Below, in pieces: positions 12,598-24,044 of a stretch of DNA of 64,000 bases. The stretch's first letter is position 1. Each line of letters starts with the position of its first letter. This DNA is from Primulina eburnea (Eukaryota; Streptophyta; Magnoliopsida; Lamiales; Gesneriaceae). A program made the position numbers and the translations under genes. Under the pieces are notes generated by a model that saw only the letters and a program-made list of their open reading frames with translations, had not been told where the DNA came from and ran no database searches. Where the stretch lies: assembly GCF_022965805.1 (NCBI RefSeq), contig NC_133105.1, positions 26,573,208 through 26,637,207 on the forward strand, in the 5' to 3' direction.

Positions 12598-12800
12598 TAA
12601 ACCAGTTCAACTGATGAATCGTAAATCAGTTCAACTGATTGTCCAGCTGATAGGCGGTTCAGCAGAAGACCTTCAGAAGCCTAGCCAGTTGATGTAGAGT
12701 TCAACTGATTAAGACCCGAGCAGACCAGTTCAACTGAAAGATTGAAATCAGTTCAATTGACGAGCCAATGATTTCACCAGCCCAACCGAAGATCAGTTCA
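12598..12800. repeat. Cluster of CAGTTCAACTGAT boxes
   Basis: At least five near-identical copies of CAGTTCAACTGA or one-base variants lie within 200 bp, with irregular spacing. AGTT-C-AACT is a near-perfect palindrome around one base. The spacing is not regular enough for a classical minisatellite. Confidence 0.7.
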
Positions 12801-13042
12801 GAGCACCAGTTAGAACCAATCAGTTGCAGAACACGACAAGCTTATTAAATAGAATCCAGCTGCACACAAAGGTACAAAAGCAATTGTCCAATCAATGGAA
12901 CAATAATAAACGTTGCATCAGTGTTTAGAAAGCAAAAACGTTCCAGAATGGTTGTCAGAAAGTACAAGACAAATATCAAGGAACATATTCAAAATGCAAC
13001 GGATACAATAATTGAGTCTCACTATACGATCAAACTTCGCAC

Positions 13043-13053
13043 CTATAAATAGA
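13043..13053 (+). promoter_or_regulatory. TATA box of the probable copia LTR
   Basis: CTATAAATAGA matches the plant TATA consensus well and sits mid-LTR, where the R region would start about 30 bp downstream. Functionality is inferred. Confidence 0.5.
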
Positions 13054-13654
13054 AGATAAAGATCAGTGAAGACAAAAGAACAATAAGAGTGTGTGAAGAA
13101 GAGGGCACGCTATAAGCCTTATCAGCTTACAAGAAGTAATCAGCTCAGTTGTGAGGGAACACTTCAACGTATTATTAACTTAGTATAGAAGCTCTTTTCC
13201 CTCAGTGTGTGAGAACACCTTCCCGGTGTATTCATTGTTCAGTTCTCACACACACTCACACACTATCACTCATATATATTAGAGAGTAGAGCTTAAAAGA
13301 TCGGTTGAGTGAGTCTTGCACAAAGACGTAAAACTTTTGTATATAGTCTTTGACACACAGACGTAAACAAATGTTGGCTAGAAGCTGTTGTATAAATCAA
13401 AGTCTTCTAATCTATCCTACCCGAGGAGGTAGAAGGGGTGACATAGGAGCAGTTGAAGTCTCCGAACATCCATAAATATATCTTGTATGCTTAACTGTTT
13501 AACTATCGTTTTCAAACTGATTTGATCAGTTCGAGCTGTTATCAGTTCAGTTCTCACCATACTGAACTGATATATCCAAGAACTGATCTCCCTTATATCT
13601 GTTAATCAGTTTACACAAGTTAAAAGCTTTAAAACTAATTAGCTTCCTTAACAA

Positions 13655-14053
13655 AGAGTTATTTTGATTTAATTCATCAATGTTTACATTCTTAGAACAC
13701 GATCTATTGCAATATGTAAACACTGCAATTTAATATAAAACCTTGTTATCGGAAGAAAACTTGGTTCACATACTCCCTTGTTTGGTAATCGAACATAATC
13801 CTCATATACCCAACTAAAAAAGTAGCTTAACAAAATGACAAAGAACACTCACTGAATATGAACAACAACTTTCTTGTGATTAAAAATACATCCAAATATT
13901 AAATTATATGAGCTCTTGCTATTCCGAATGACATGAAAGTGTATATCAAGTTTCTAAATTCAAACTCGCTTTCTCAGTTTTGCATACAAGCAAGACCCAA
14001 CGAAATTTGGTGTGAACTCGGAACAACAAAATTCTAAGACGTACAATCAAATT
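13655..14053. other. Gene-free flank left of element H
   Basis: AT-rich, with no reading frame or family recognised. Its last five bases, aaatt (14049-14053), are the left target duplication of H. Confidence 0.5.
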
Positions 14054-15543
14054 TGTGACGTCCCGTAAATTTGAGGTCCACATGAACCGCATGCGTGCAT
14101 TTTATTAATTCATCATGTATTTGATTAAATGGTTTTAAAGCATGTTTATTTCATTAATTGTGTTTTAATTCATGATCTATGAATTTGTATTGTTTTAAAT
14201 TATTATATGTTTATTTGATGCATGTTAAAAATATTTTCTCGAGTTTCATGTTTCAGGCGATTATTCGATGCGGGATCGAGGAAAAGACCGGTGACGATTT
14301 TGGCAATTTAAAATGTTGTATTTTATTTTAAGTCAAGGAAGGGGCATTTTAAATGATTTATTTAGTTCTTAGCATTTTAAAAGCCTAAATTAATTATTAA
14401 GTGATTTTATGAGTTTTAAACTTTTAAATAGGTGGCACGTGTGCATTTTATTTTAAAGTAGAGATGTTAGAAATTTTAGTATTAGATTTGTATTATTTTG
14501 TTAATAATTAATTACCCAAGCATGATTATCCCTTAATTAGGCAATTAATTATGTAATTAAGCTATTTCCCCCTACCCTATCAAACGCACGCACACACAAC
14601 TACACACACATTTACACGCCCACACACACACCCCTCATTCCCATTCATTTCATATTTAGTAAAATCTAGGGTTCTAAAAGCTAGAGAGCAGCCGCCCCTT
14701 CCCCCTTCAAATCTCCAGCAAATTTTCGTGTAATTTCTTCAAGGAAATCGAGCCACAGTCGTCCCGAATCCAGCCTCGCGCCGTCTCCGCTTCGGTATCG
14801 CCGTTTTGGTAACGTTTGATATCAAAAGGCACGTATAATCTGTTCTTTCTGCATCGATCATGTCATATTATGTGTTGCATTTTTTTATGCGTAAAAATAT
14901 ATGTGTGACGTTCGTCGTTTGAGCAGAAAACGATTCGGATCAGTTTTGAATTAATTTTAGATTTTAAATCACGTTTTTACTTTATTTTTAAATACTGCGA
15001 TTTTTCCGTCAGGATTTTGAGAAAACTTTCAACTAGAAAATTGTAGAACTTTTTGATGCCTTCGATTTGATATAAAATGCGAGATTTTTGAATGAAATTG
15101 AGTGAGTTATGGCGTTTTTCGTGGGACTGCTCAAACTGCGTTTTCAGAAAAGTTATGATATTGATGTGCTCTTCAAGTTTAATTGTTGCAGGCTTCGTTG
15201 GGGATCGACGGGTGGTCGTTGCTGCGTATAGGTATATTATTTATGATGTTGGGATGTTTATTGAAGCATCGTTTCTTGTCGTTAGGTGCTTGGGAGATTG
15301 AATGTCGTATAAAACCGTTTTGTGTCAAAAAGTCTTGTTCACGGGTTTTGTTGGGTTGATTGTGATGTATGGTTGTTTTGGGACAGTTGTATAGGCTCGA
15401 GTCATTGATTTAGTAGCCTAAGATGAGCTCGTGATGTTGATTATTGGGTTGTACACCGAGTTGAGGGAGTTAAGCACAACAGGTTCAGACTTTTCATGAG
15501 CTTCTAAGTCGCGTAGGTACACGGAGGTCTACACGGACCTTGA

Positions 15544-15780
15544 CACGGGGTCCGTGCCTTTGTTTTCTTCGGGGTGTCAAATTTGCGCACGGACACGGAC
15601 CCTCACACGGATGCAGGCACGGGGTCCGTGCCTTCTTTTTTCTTCGAGACACCTTTCACCGCAGAGACACGGACCTGTCTCCGGATCCCGACACGGGGTC
15701 CGTGCCCCTCTTTCTTCCGGGCATTTCCTTTGCAGTAGGTAGACGGACCTGTACACGGGCCCGGGGTCGGGGTCCGTGTA
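15544..15780 (+). repeat. CACGGGGTCCGTG palindrome array in the H 5' LTR
   Basis: CACGGGGTCCGTG occurs at 15544, 15618 and 15692, a 74-bp period, with a variant ending at 15780. Each is a 5-bp stem around GGT. Related half-sites ACACGGACC lie between. The same array is in the 3' LTR (about 34409-34645). Chance reading frames across it are not genes. Confidence 0.85.
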
Positions 15781-16515
15781 CTCACGTTTTCGGGAAAAAT
15801 AATATTGTTGCTTTTAAGATTGATGTCCTGGTTTAGTGCAAGGGTTATCAAGGTCATGTAATGGGAAATTATAGAATGTCCTAAGTAATTATTGAACTCG
15901 AGAGTAAGTATGATTTCTACGTTAAGTTATGCAAGTATGCAAATTCAAGCTAGTATGTACAGCAGCGACGGCCCCGATCGAAGTCCAATGAATCCCTCAA
16001 CGCCAAGTAAGTATGTATGACGTGCAAGAAAATATTTTAAGTTTTTGAGGTATGCTAAATGTCTTGTGACCAAATTATGAATGGGTTTGGAAGTCGGTGA
16101 ACGTGGCCGAGGACCTCTCCACCCCGTTAAATTATGAACGGGTTAGATCATGGTTGGAAAGCGTTAAATTATGAACGGGGACCAACCACCCGTTAAATTA
16201 TGAACGGGGATCTCATGTATGTGGCAGTGGATACGTCCCTGTCAGCCCAGTACTGTGGTTTGTCTGATCAGGCGTTTATTATGTATGGGTCACTTGCTTT
16301 GAAACATCCTCTACGCAAAATGATGAAGTATGTATGTTCTTGTATGTTCAAGTATGCAGCATGTTTACGAAAAGTTTATGTTGATGGCACGTTTAAGTAT
16401 GTATGTACGTATGTTCAAGTTTATGACTAGTTCAAGTTTCAATTATATATGTCATATTTTCAAGTTGCATGTGGTTTTATTACGTAGTACTCGTTATTTC
16501 CAGTTTATACGTGTT

Positions 16516-16529
16516 GAGTCTTTAGACTC
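16516..16529 (+). other. Conserved LTR hairpin box GAGTCTTTAGACTC
   Basis: A 5-bp inverted repeat around TTTA is followed by ACTAGACTTGG and then GTTGCAGGTGAG. The same module occurs in eight LTRs in this window. The CAG-GTGAG part resembles a splice donor. Confidence 0.7.
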
Positions 16530-16840
16530 ACTAGACTTGGTCGTTGCAGGTGAGTATGTTGTTGAGGAGACAGGAGGTGGCGACCAAGGGGCAGGCTTGG
16601 ACTGAGCAGGAGGCTAGACCCGAGGACCGCCCACGTTATTTTAAAGATTTTCAGCATGAAAATATTTATACTCTGATTTTATGTTTGGTGCGAGACGATT
16701 TGAGCAAGATTATCTTTTAACAAAATTTTATCGATGAATGGATGATGTAGTGACGACCGTATTTACTTTATTTTCGCACTCAAGAAAATTTTTAATTTTT
16801 CCGCACATTTTTAAATAGTAAATGTACGGTTCGTTACAGT

Positions 16841-16852
16841 TGGTATCAGAGC
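16841..16852 (+). other. H primer-binding site (initiator Met tRNA)
   Basis: TGGTATCAGAGC starts two bases after the LTR end, as in E1 and E2. Downstream, GTCTGTAAGTTTT at about 16917-16929 corresponds to a donor-like sequence conserved in the other two leaders. Confidence 0.9.
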
Positions 16853-17364
16853 GGTGTTCTTGTAAAGGGTTATGCGTACTGCCAGTCGCAAGAAGCTCAC
16901 GAAGTCACACCTCAAGTCTGTAAGTTTTAAAGTTTTGCATTATGTTATGTAGTAAGCATTAAGTCATGATTTTCGCATGTGCATGTTTTAATGCTATACA
17001 TCACCTGTGTGTCTACATGACATATGTTTCAGAGTACAGGCTTACTTGTCGTTATGACTTGAGATTGGATCTCTAAAACTTTATGCATGTTACGACATGA
17101 AATGAGAAATTGTTTAATCTTCTTGCATGCTGGTGTGGTGGAATTGGACATGAGCAATAATTTTGCTTTTGGGCGTCTGGAAATGTTGGAAATGATTTGT
17201 TTATATTAATTTTTGGTTAGTGGTACGGATGTTATACTTGTGGGTCATAAGTTAAACTTGACAATTACGAATGCTTTTGGGGACTTGTAGATTTTCTAAG
17301 AAATTATTGATGGTTTGTGGTTGCTAGCTGAGTTGCTTTTTAAGAACTCCATGTAGGGATTAAT
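16853..17364 (+). other. H internal region, left arm (leader)
   Basis: Untranslated leader-like sequence, homologous over its first part to the leaders of E1 and E2. No coding motif. It ends with the 24-bp sequence (17341-17364) that is repeated on the far side of E2. Confidence 0.75.
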
Positions 17365-20300
17365 TGTAAAGGCCCTAAAACTTCTTGCTTGAAAATTTGC
17401 GGAAATTTAAAATTTTTATTTTTAAAAGAACTTAAATGGCCTTTCTCATAAAATCAATCGGTGAACCAAGTTCAATGTTTAAAAATAAAGCAGCGGAAGA
17501 AAATAAAGTTTGCCAACAATTTAAATTTAAAAATATCCACGACTAATAAAATTGTTTGCGGAATAAAATAAACACTGCTGTACTGAGGTCCTCGGGTGCC
17601 ACTACTGCAGACCCAAGCTGGCTCACTGGTCCCCGCCCTCGACCCTGACCTCATCAGTACCTACAACAATCAAGTCTAGTGAGCCTAAAGACTCAGCATG
17701 CATATATCGCAGGTAACGAGTAAAATCTGAAGTAAAATATTCGTGAGATATGCTGAAAATAATCTGTACTGAGCAATTAAATTACGTGCATAACTGAACT
17801 GATAATCACAGTAAAAATATTTGCTCCTTGGAGCCTGTACTGAAATGACTGGTAAAATTTTCTGTTGAGATTATGTTTTACGTCTGTGGCCACTGCACTA
17901 AGCTGAACTGATCGGTAACTGACTACCGGGGAGCCTGGAACTGAGCTGGCGGTCACTGAAGACCCGATGGTACCAACCTGAACTGAGCGGTCACTGAAGA
18001 CCCGATGGTACCAACCTGAACTGAGCGGTCACTGGCGACCGTATAAATAATAATAATGCTCCCACATAGTGAATGAACCACAAGCCATATCGCATAAATC
18101 TCAAAAATAATCATTTTTCTGTTTTTATGCACGTAAAATAATTAACTGACGATAATGAAAATATCCTGAAATTTTACCAACTGGAATGGATCGTCCCCAG
18201 GCTCGCTGCAACCTAAAAATGCCATGAAAATATGCAATGGATTTTTCTTAGGCAAATTTATGCAATTAAATTCCTAAAATGCGACAACTACGTCTAACGA
18301 CCTCGTATTTAATCATGACTTTAAACCAACCCGAACCAACACTGAACCAACGTGACGTCATGATTAAAATACGTTTAAAATTATGAATTTATGCTCCTAA
18401 AATTATGAGGGTCGAAATCTAGGTGAAATGGAGGCCAAAACATGAAACGCTCTTTCGAGAGTCAATTTGGCACATCGCACCGTAAATTCTCGAACGACTT
18501 CAAAAATGATCCGAATCACGAACGGTCGAAAACATGACCTTCCTAACTCAATGGGGCACTGTCCAGTCCAAGGCCATAGGCTAAAAGCCAACCAAAACTC
18601 AAACAAGCCTCCTAATCGACACAGCAAGTTGCTTTAATTTCCAGCAGCTATGCAAGTGTAGTGTCTTGCTTTGATCGATGTCTTGCGTCGTTCCAGTGGC
18701 CATTTGGTTGACCATGGCACGATCTAGACATGTAGGGGCATGGTATGAACCGTGGCTATGGGCCATAGGCCAACCAAGATTCACACCAAGCAACCAAAAC
18801 CGAAATGCATGTGCTGTACAATGAAGGGCCGAGAAGGGGAGTGTGGGTTGTTCTTGTTTCGTGGGTTATCTTGCGTCGTTCCAGTGGCCATTAATGGACC
18901 ATGGCACGACCTAGACATCTTGGGGTGTGGTATGAACCGTAGCTAAGGGCACAAGGCCAAGCCAGATCCACACCAAGCCAACCCAAAACCGAAACACAAG
19001 TGCTGTCAAAATGAAGGGGCCAAGAAAGGGGAGGGGCTGCTGTCATGTTTTTATTTAAAACCGAGGAGCCATGGACCAAGCCACCAAAAGGGCGACTTAG
19101 TCACGTCTTAGACATGCTAGGGGAGTGATCTAACCACGGCTATGAGCCCTAGGGCAGCCAAGATCAGATTCAATCCCCTTGACCACCAAACTGAATTTTT
19201 TCGAAAAGCAAATCTGTCTAGAATGAAGTTGCTGTCAAATTCTGAGTTTCCAGCGGCAAGGGGCTAGAATGAATGGACTAATCTGATCCTAATGCATCCT
19301 ATTACGTGTATAGATGTCGCCTTGGGAGCCTGGAGTCGATCCATAACCTGAAACTCACAAACCAACAGAAAACGTGAAGCATGAAGAACTAACCAATCTG
19401 TGCAGAATTTTTAAATGATGTTGCTGCCAAAATAAATCGGTTTCATGCTGTAAAATCGTGACTATGAGATGCTATTAAAACACTATAGGACTTGATTGAG
19501 GTTTAGAAAAGAACATAGACATGCCTTGGTTTCGTTTTAATGAAAAACGAATGAAGAGACGACGACGCGGCACGGAAGAGACGGAGCGCTTATTTCCTTT
19601 CCTTCTACTCGATTCTTTTTTTTTTCTATTAATGAGCTCTCGATTTCCTCACTAAACCCACGATCAAGCTCTGAAATTCTCTCAACTAATCGGTGGTGGG
19701 GGATGGGAAATGGTTAGGAGGGTGAGGGAGGTCCAATAATAAAGGGACACCAAGGTATGACCAAGTCTTTTTTTTTTTTTTTTGAATTTGAATTCTAGTT
19801 GCTAACAAAAGATTACTTGGGTGATTCTAGAATGTGTAGTGGCCGATTATATCCATCCTAATCTAGACTAGGATTATGCTAATTAATTAATAAATGGAGG
19901 TTGATAGATAATTAGAATTATTAGCATGCTAAAAGATGGCAAAGAATTGGTCAATGGTGAGTTGGCAAAGAAAAATCTAGATACCACAAGGGGTGGCCGA
20001 AATCTTCAATTAAAATGGATGGGGAGGGTTGTTTAATTACTAAATTAATAACTCTTAAAAGCCTCACTAATCCCTTAAATAATTTAGTGAATAAAATTCT
20101 TAATTAAGTAACTTAAATGAACTAATTTTCTACTCACCCCAAATAATTAAAAATAGTTCCTTAAACTACTTTTTAACTTAAATTAACTTACTTGCTAGCT
20201 AAAGTAAGTCCTAGAAATATTTCTCGAATCTTAAATTCTATCTCAAAACTCCAACTCTGGTCCGGCCTCACTGAAATAACTGAAATGCTGAAAATCAACT

Positions 20301-20430
20301 ACTGAACTGAATAAATAAATAATTAACTTCAAATAAACGCATAAAAAAATAATCATGCAATGAAGTTAATTAAATTTAAAAATCTAGAATTATGCATGGC
20401 TTATACGTTTACTGATTTACGGGTTCTACA
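17365..20430 (-). repeat. E2 3' LTR, complete, 3066 bp
   Basis: On the minus strand it runs from TGTAGAACCCG at 20430 to GGGCCTTTACA at 17365, directly after the polypurine tract. It contains a 38-bp tandem repeat at 17949-18036 and the reversed GAGTC box at 17681-17694. Small frames inside are not supported as genes. Confidence 0.95.
17949..18036. repeat. 38-bp tandem repeat in the E2 3' LTR
   Basis: GGTCACT recurs at 17951, 17989 and 18027, a 38-bp period, about 2.3 copies. The matching array in the other LTR lies at about 25949-26037. Confidence 0.85.
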
Positions 20431-20445
20431 ATCCTCCCCCCTTAA
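20431..20445 (-). other. E2 polypurine tract
   Basis: The minus strand reads TTAAGGGGGGAGGAT immediately before the 3' LTR, downstream of the pol stop and after the typical TTTCGAGGACGAAAT segment. Confidence 0.9.
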
Positions 20446-20465
20446 AAGAAATTTCGTCCTCGAAA

Positions 20466-23400
20466 TTAGAACTCACCGAACAACTCGGGGTAACGCTCCC
20501 TCATCTCTGACTCAGATTCCCATGTAGCTTTCTCCTCTGAATGGTTGAGCCATTGGACTTTGACTCGCTTAACAAGCTTGTTCCGAAGCTTCTTCTCCTG
20601 TCTGTCTAGGATCTGCACGGGTCTCTCCTCATAAGATAGGTTCGGAGTAAGCTGCAACGGCTCAAAATTCAGCACATGCGAAGGGTTCGCCATGTACTTT
20701 CTCAGCATCGAGACGTGAAAGACATTGTGTACTCCGGCCAGATTCGGCGGAAGAGCCACACGATATGCTAGCGTCCCAACTCTGTCGAGGATCTCAAACG
20801 GTCCAATGAATCTCGGACTGAGCTTCCCTTTCTTCCCAAATCTCATGACACCCTTCATAGGTGCCACTTTCACGAAGACATGGTCGCCCACTGCAAACTG
20901 TAAGTCTCTCCTCCGCTGATCGGCATAACTCTTCTGCCGGCTCTGAGCAGTCCTCATCCTATCACGGATCTTGGCTACTACCTCTGCTGCCTGCTGAACA
21001 ATCTCTGGACCCAACTCTGGTCTCTCTCCTACTTCATCCCAATGAACAGGAGATCGACACTTGCGTCCATACAACGCTTCATACGGAGCCATAACAATAG
21101 AAGACTGGAAGCTGTTATTATAAGTGAACTCAACCAATGGTAAGTTCGTCTCCCAACTCCCTGAGAAATCGATGACGCAAGCGCGAAGAAGATCCTCCAA
21201 AATCTGAATAACTCGCTCCGACTGTCCATCTGTCTGCGGATGGAAAGCTGTGCTAAACAGCAGCTTCGTACCCAAAGTCGAATGCAAACTCTTCCAAAAT
21301 GAGGAAGTGAATCTGGGATCTCTGTCGGATACGATCGAAACTGGAATACCATGAAGTCGGACTATCTCCCGGTTATACAACTCTGCATACTGAACCATGG
21401 TGAAAGTCGTCTTAATAGGCAAGAAGTGCGCTGATTTGATAAGACGATCTACAATCACCCAAATGGCATTCGATCCTCTGGCTGACCTCGGCAATCCGGT
21501 CACAAAGTCCATGGTAATGTTCTCCCACTTCCACTCGGGAATAGGAAGAGGCTTGAGCAAACCTGCTGGTCTCTGATGCTCGGCTTTCACTAACTGGCAA
21601 GTCAGGCACTCGGATACAAAACGCCTGATGTCCTTCTTCATCCCTGGCCACCAATACAATAGCTGCAGATCTTTGTACATCTTCGTACTCCCAGGGTGAA
21701 TGGAGTACGGGGACATATGGGCCTCTAATAAGATGTCTGCTCGGATAGAATCACTGTTAGGAACCCATATCCTATCTCGGTATCTCACAATACCGTCGCT
21801 GACTGTGTACAAGACACTGTCCTTGGCTTCATCTCTCTTCTTCCACTGTGCCAACTGCTCATCTACGGCCTGACCACTGCGAATACGATCCAAAATGGAA
21901 GACTGAATGGTCAAGGTAGATAGACGAGGAACTCTACCTCGAGGATAAGTCTCCAGATCAAACCTCTGCATCTCAATCTGAAGAGATTTCTGCATCGTCA
22001 AATGAGCCATCACTGCGACTTTCCTGCTCAAAGCATCCGCAACTACATTAGCTTTACCCGGGTGGTAGCTAATGTCACAGTCGTAGTCTTTCACAAGCTC
22101 CAACCAACGCCTCTGACGCATGTTCAGCTCCTTCTGCGTAAAGAAATACTTGAGGCTCTTGTGGTCGGTAAAGATATGGCATTTCTCTCCATACAGATAG
22201 TGCCTCCAAATCTTCAAAGCAAAGACTACTGCTGCTAACTCCAGATCATGGGTGGGGTAGTTCTTCTCGTGGATTTTCAGCTGTCGAGAAGCATATGCTA
22301 TCACTCTCCCATGCTGCATCAATACTGCGCCAAGACCGAGCTTCGAAGCATTGGTATAAAGAACGAACTCGCCGGGTCCTGACGGTGTGGCCAAAACTGG
22401 TGCTGAAATAAGAGCTTGCTTCAAAGTATCGAAGCTCTTCTGGCACTCATCGCTCCACACAAACTTCACATTCTTCTTTGTCAGTGCTGTGAGTGGAACG
22501 ACAATGGATGAGAATCCCTGAATGAACTTCCTGTAATATCCTGCCAGCCCAAGAAAACTGCAGATCTCGGATGCATTCTGAGGCACAACCCAATCTCTGA
22601 CTGCTGCAACTTTTGCGGGGTCTACCTCGATGCCACTGCTGGAGACGATGTGGCCTAGGAACGCCACCTTTTCTAACCAGAATTCGCATTTACTGAACTT
22701 CGCGAATAGTTTGTGCTTCTGCAATGTCTGCAACACTGTGGTCAGATGCCTGTTGTGCTCCTCCCGACTCTTGGAGTAGACGAGTATGTCATCTATGAAC
22801 ACTATCACAAACTGGTCGAGGTATGGCTGAAATACGCGATTCATGAGATCCATGAAGATCGCTGGCGCATTCGTCAGACCGAACGGCATCACAAGGAACT
22901 CGTAGTGACCATAACGAGTCCTGAAAGCTGTCTTCGAGACATCAGCATCTCTCACTCTCAACTGATGATAACCAGAACGCAGATCAATCTTGGAGAAAAT
23001 CGAAGCTCCCTGCAACTGGTCAAACAGATCCTCGATCCTCGGCAGTGGGTATTTGTTCTTAAATGTAACCCTGTTCAACTCCCGATAGTCAATGCAAAGC
23101 CTCATCGAGCCATCCTTCTTCTTAACAAACAAGACCGGCGCGCCCCATGGTGAAAAGCTCGGGCGAATGAACTCCTTGTCGAGAAGTTCCTGAATCTGCT
23201 TCTTAAGCTCTGCCATCTCTGTCGGTGCTAAACGGTACGGCGCTTTGGAGATCGGAGCCGTACCTGGCATAAGCTCGATGGAAAACTCCATCTCTCTCTC
23301 GGGTGGCAAACCAGAGACGTCTTCGGGAAAAACGTCTAAGAAATCTCTGACAATCGGAACATCAGAGGATGACTGGCTGGGTTCCTCGGGGACAGCTAAA

Positions 23401-23845
23401 AAGGTCGCTAGAAATGCTCGACACCCTCTATGCATGAGTTTCCTAGCCTGAACATATGGAATAATGCGCGGTAACGAAAAGTACCTGTCCGGCTCAAATA
23501 AGAACTGCTCCATTCCAGGCGGTCGGACAAGAACAGATCTCCGCTGGAAGTCTATCAACACTCTGTTCTTCAATAGCCAATCCATCCCTAGGATGATGTC
23601 GAATTCCGGCATCGGTAGCAAAATCAGATCCGCATATACAAGCTTACCGTGCAGCTCAAGGTCTATATCTCGGATAACATTGGTGGCTGCCATCTCCTCG
23701 CCTGACGGCAACACTACTGAAAAGGCTATGTCTAGCCCAATGGTCTTGATCTTCAGAAAGTTTGCAAAGACCTCCGATATAAACGAGTGAGTGGCCCCTG
23801 AATCTATCAAGGCCTTGGTAGCTTTTCCGGCTATGAAAATTCTCC
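20466..23845 (-). CDS. pol: E2 pol polyprotein (protease, RT, RNase H, integrase, chromodomain-like tail)
   Basis: An open frame of 1114 residues counts from a TTG at 23810 and extends upstream in frame to the intron-like acceptor at 23846; there is no ATG at the domain start. Domains by residue: protease Asp-Ser-Gly-Ala-Thr-His (3-8); RT about 200-400 with Phe-Ile-Asp-Asp-Ile-Leu-Val-Tyr-Ser at 338-346; RNase H about 455-595, where the first catalytic Asp is Asn (487) while Asp549 is kept; integrase with His698, His705, Cys735, Cys738 and catalytic Asp768, Asp829, Glu865 (DD35E). The tail has the Phe-His-Val-Ser-Met-Leu-Arg motif and a chromodomain-like Val-Gln-Trp...Ala-Thr-Trp-Glu near 1083-1098. 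Apart from RNase H Asn487 I see no disabling change. It replicates the element through an RNA intermediate and integrates the cDNA. Confidence 0.95.
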
Positions 23846-24044
23846 CTGAAAGTTCGGAACACTAAGCAGAACCCAAAGATCATAGGAGCTAAGCTTATAG
23901 GCATGCAAAGGTCAAAGTTCTTCTAACTAAGTCCCGAACATAATACTAAGTAGAGCATGCAACCCTATTGCAATTCTAAGTTCAAATCTAAATCCCGATT
24001 CCCAAAATACGGAAATTCAGTGATAACTTAAAGTTTAAAGATAC
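23846..24044 (-). other. Intron-like 199-bp gap between E2 gag and protease
   Basis: On the minus strand ACAG precedes GTATCTTT at 24044 and TTTCAG ends at 23846 before GGAGAATT. Removing this stretch joins gag to pol in one frame, giving Thr-Gly-Arg-Ile-Phe before the protease. Unspliced, gag stops 14 bases into the gap at 24028-24030 and the pol frame has a TAG shortly before the acceptor. CTTAG-type branch-point candidates lie about 17 and 46 bases upstream of the acceptor, and the stretch is visibly A/T-rich. E0 has no insertion at the matching site. Confidence 0.7.

Larger units (their letters stand above)
12482..13654 (+). repeat. Probable Ty1/copia solo LTR (SIRE-like)
   Basis: The stretch looks like a copia LTR: a start resembling TGTTAACAAAAATTG, a TATA box CTATAAATAGA at 13043-13053, CT-rich leader sequence, and a segment GGTGACATAGGAGCAGTTGA near 13437-13460. 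That segment has a close reverse-complement counterpart in the duplicated block at 37735-37760. It also contains a cluster of AGTTCAACTGA boxes (12600-12790). I found no target duplication or internal region, so the ends are provisional and it could be a fragment. Confidence 0.4.
14054..16838 (+). repeat. H 5' LTR, 2785 bp
   Basis: It starts TGTGACGTCCCG and ends GGTTCGTTACA, two bases before the primer site. Inside are a CA-rich stretch near 14585-14640, the palindrome array at 15544-15780, short repeats of CGTTAAATTATGAACGGG near 16120-16208, and the GAGTCTTTAGACTC box at 16516-16529. Confidence 0.9.

Noticed and set aside
15544..15780. Regularly spaced palindromes as a CRISPR array
   Set aside because: The context is a plant LTR; spacers are related to each other, and no cas genes exist.
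15540..15857. Frames of 60-98 residues on both strands
   Set aside because: They come from the GC-rich palindrome array in the H LTR and are duplicated in the second LTR; no protein family.
16841..16852. tRNA-like sequences at primer sites as tRNA genes
   Set aside because: Only 12-17 bases complementary to tRNA 3' ends are present; no cloverleaf.
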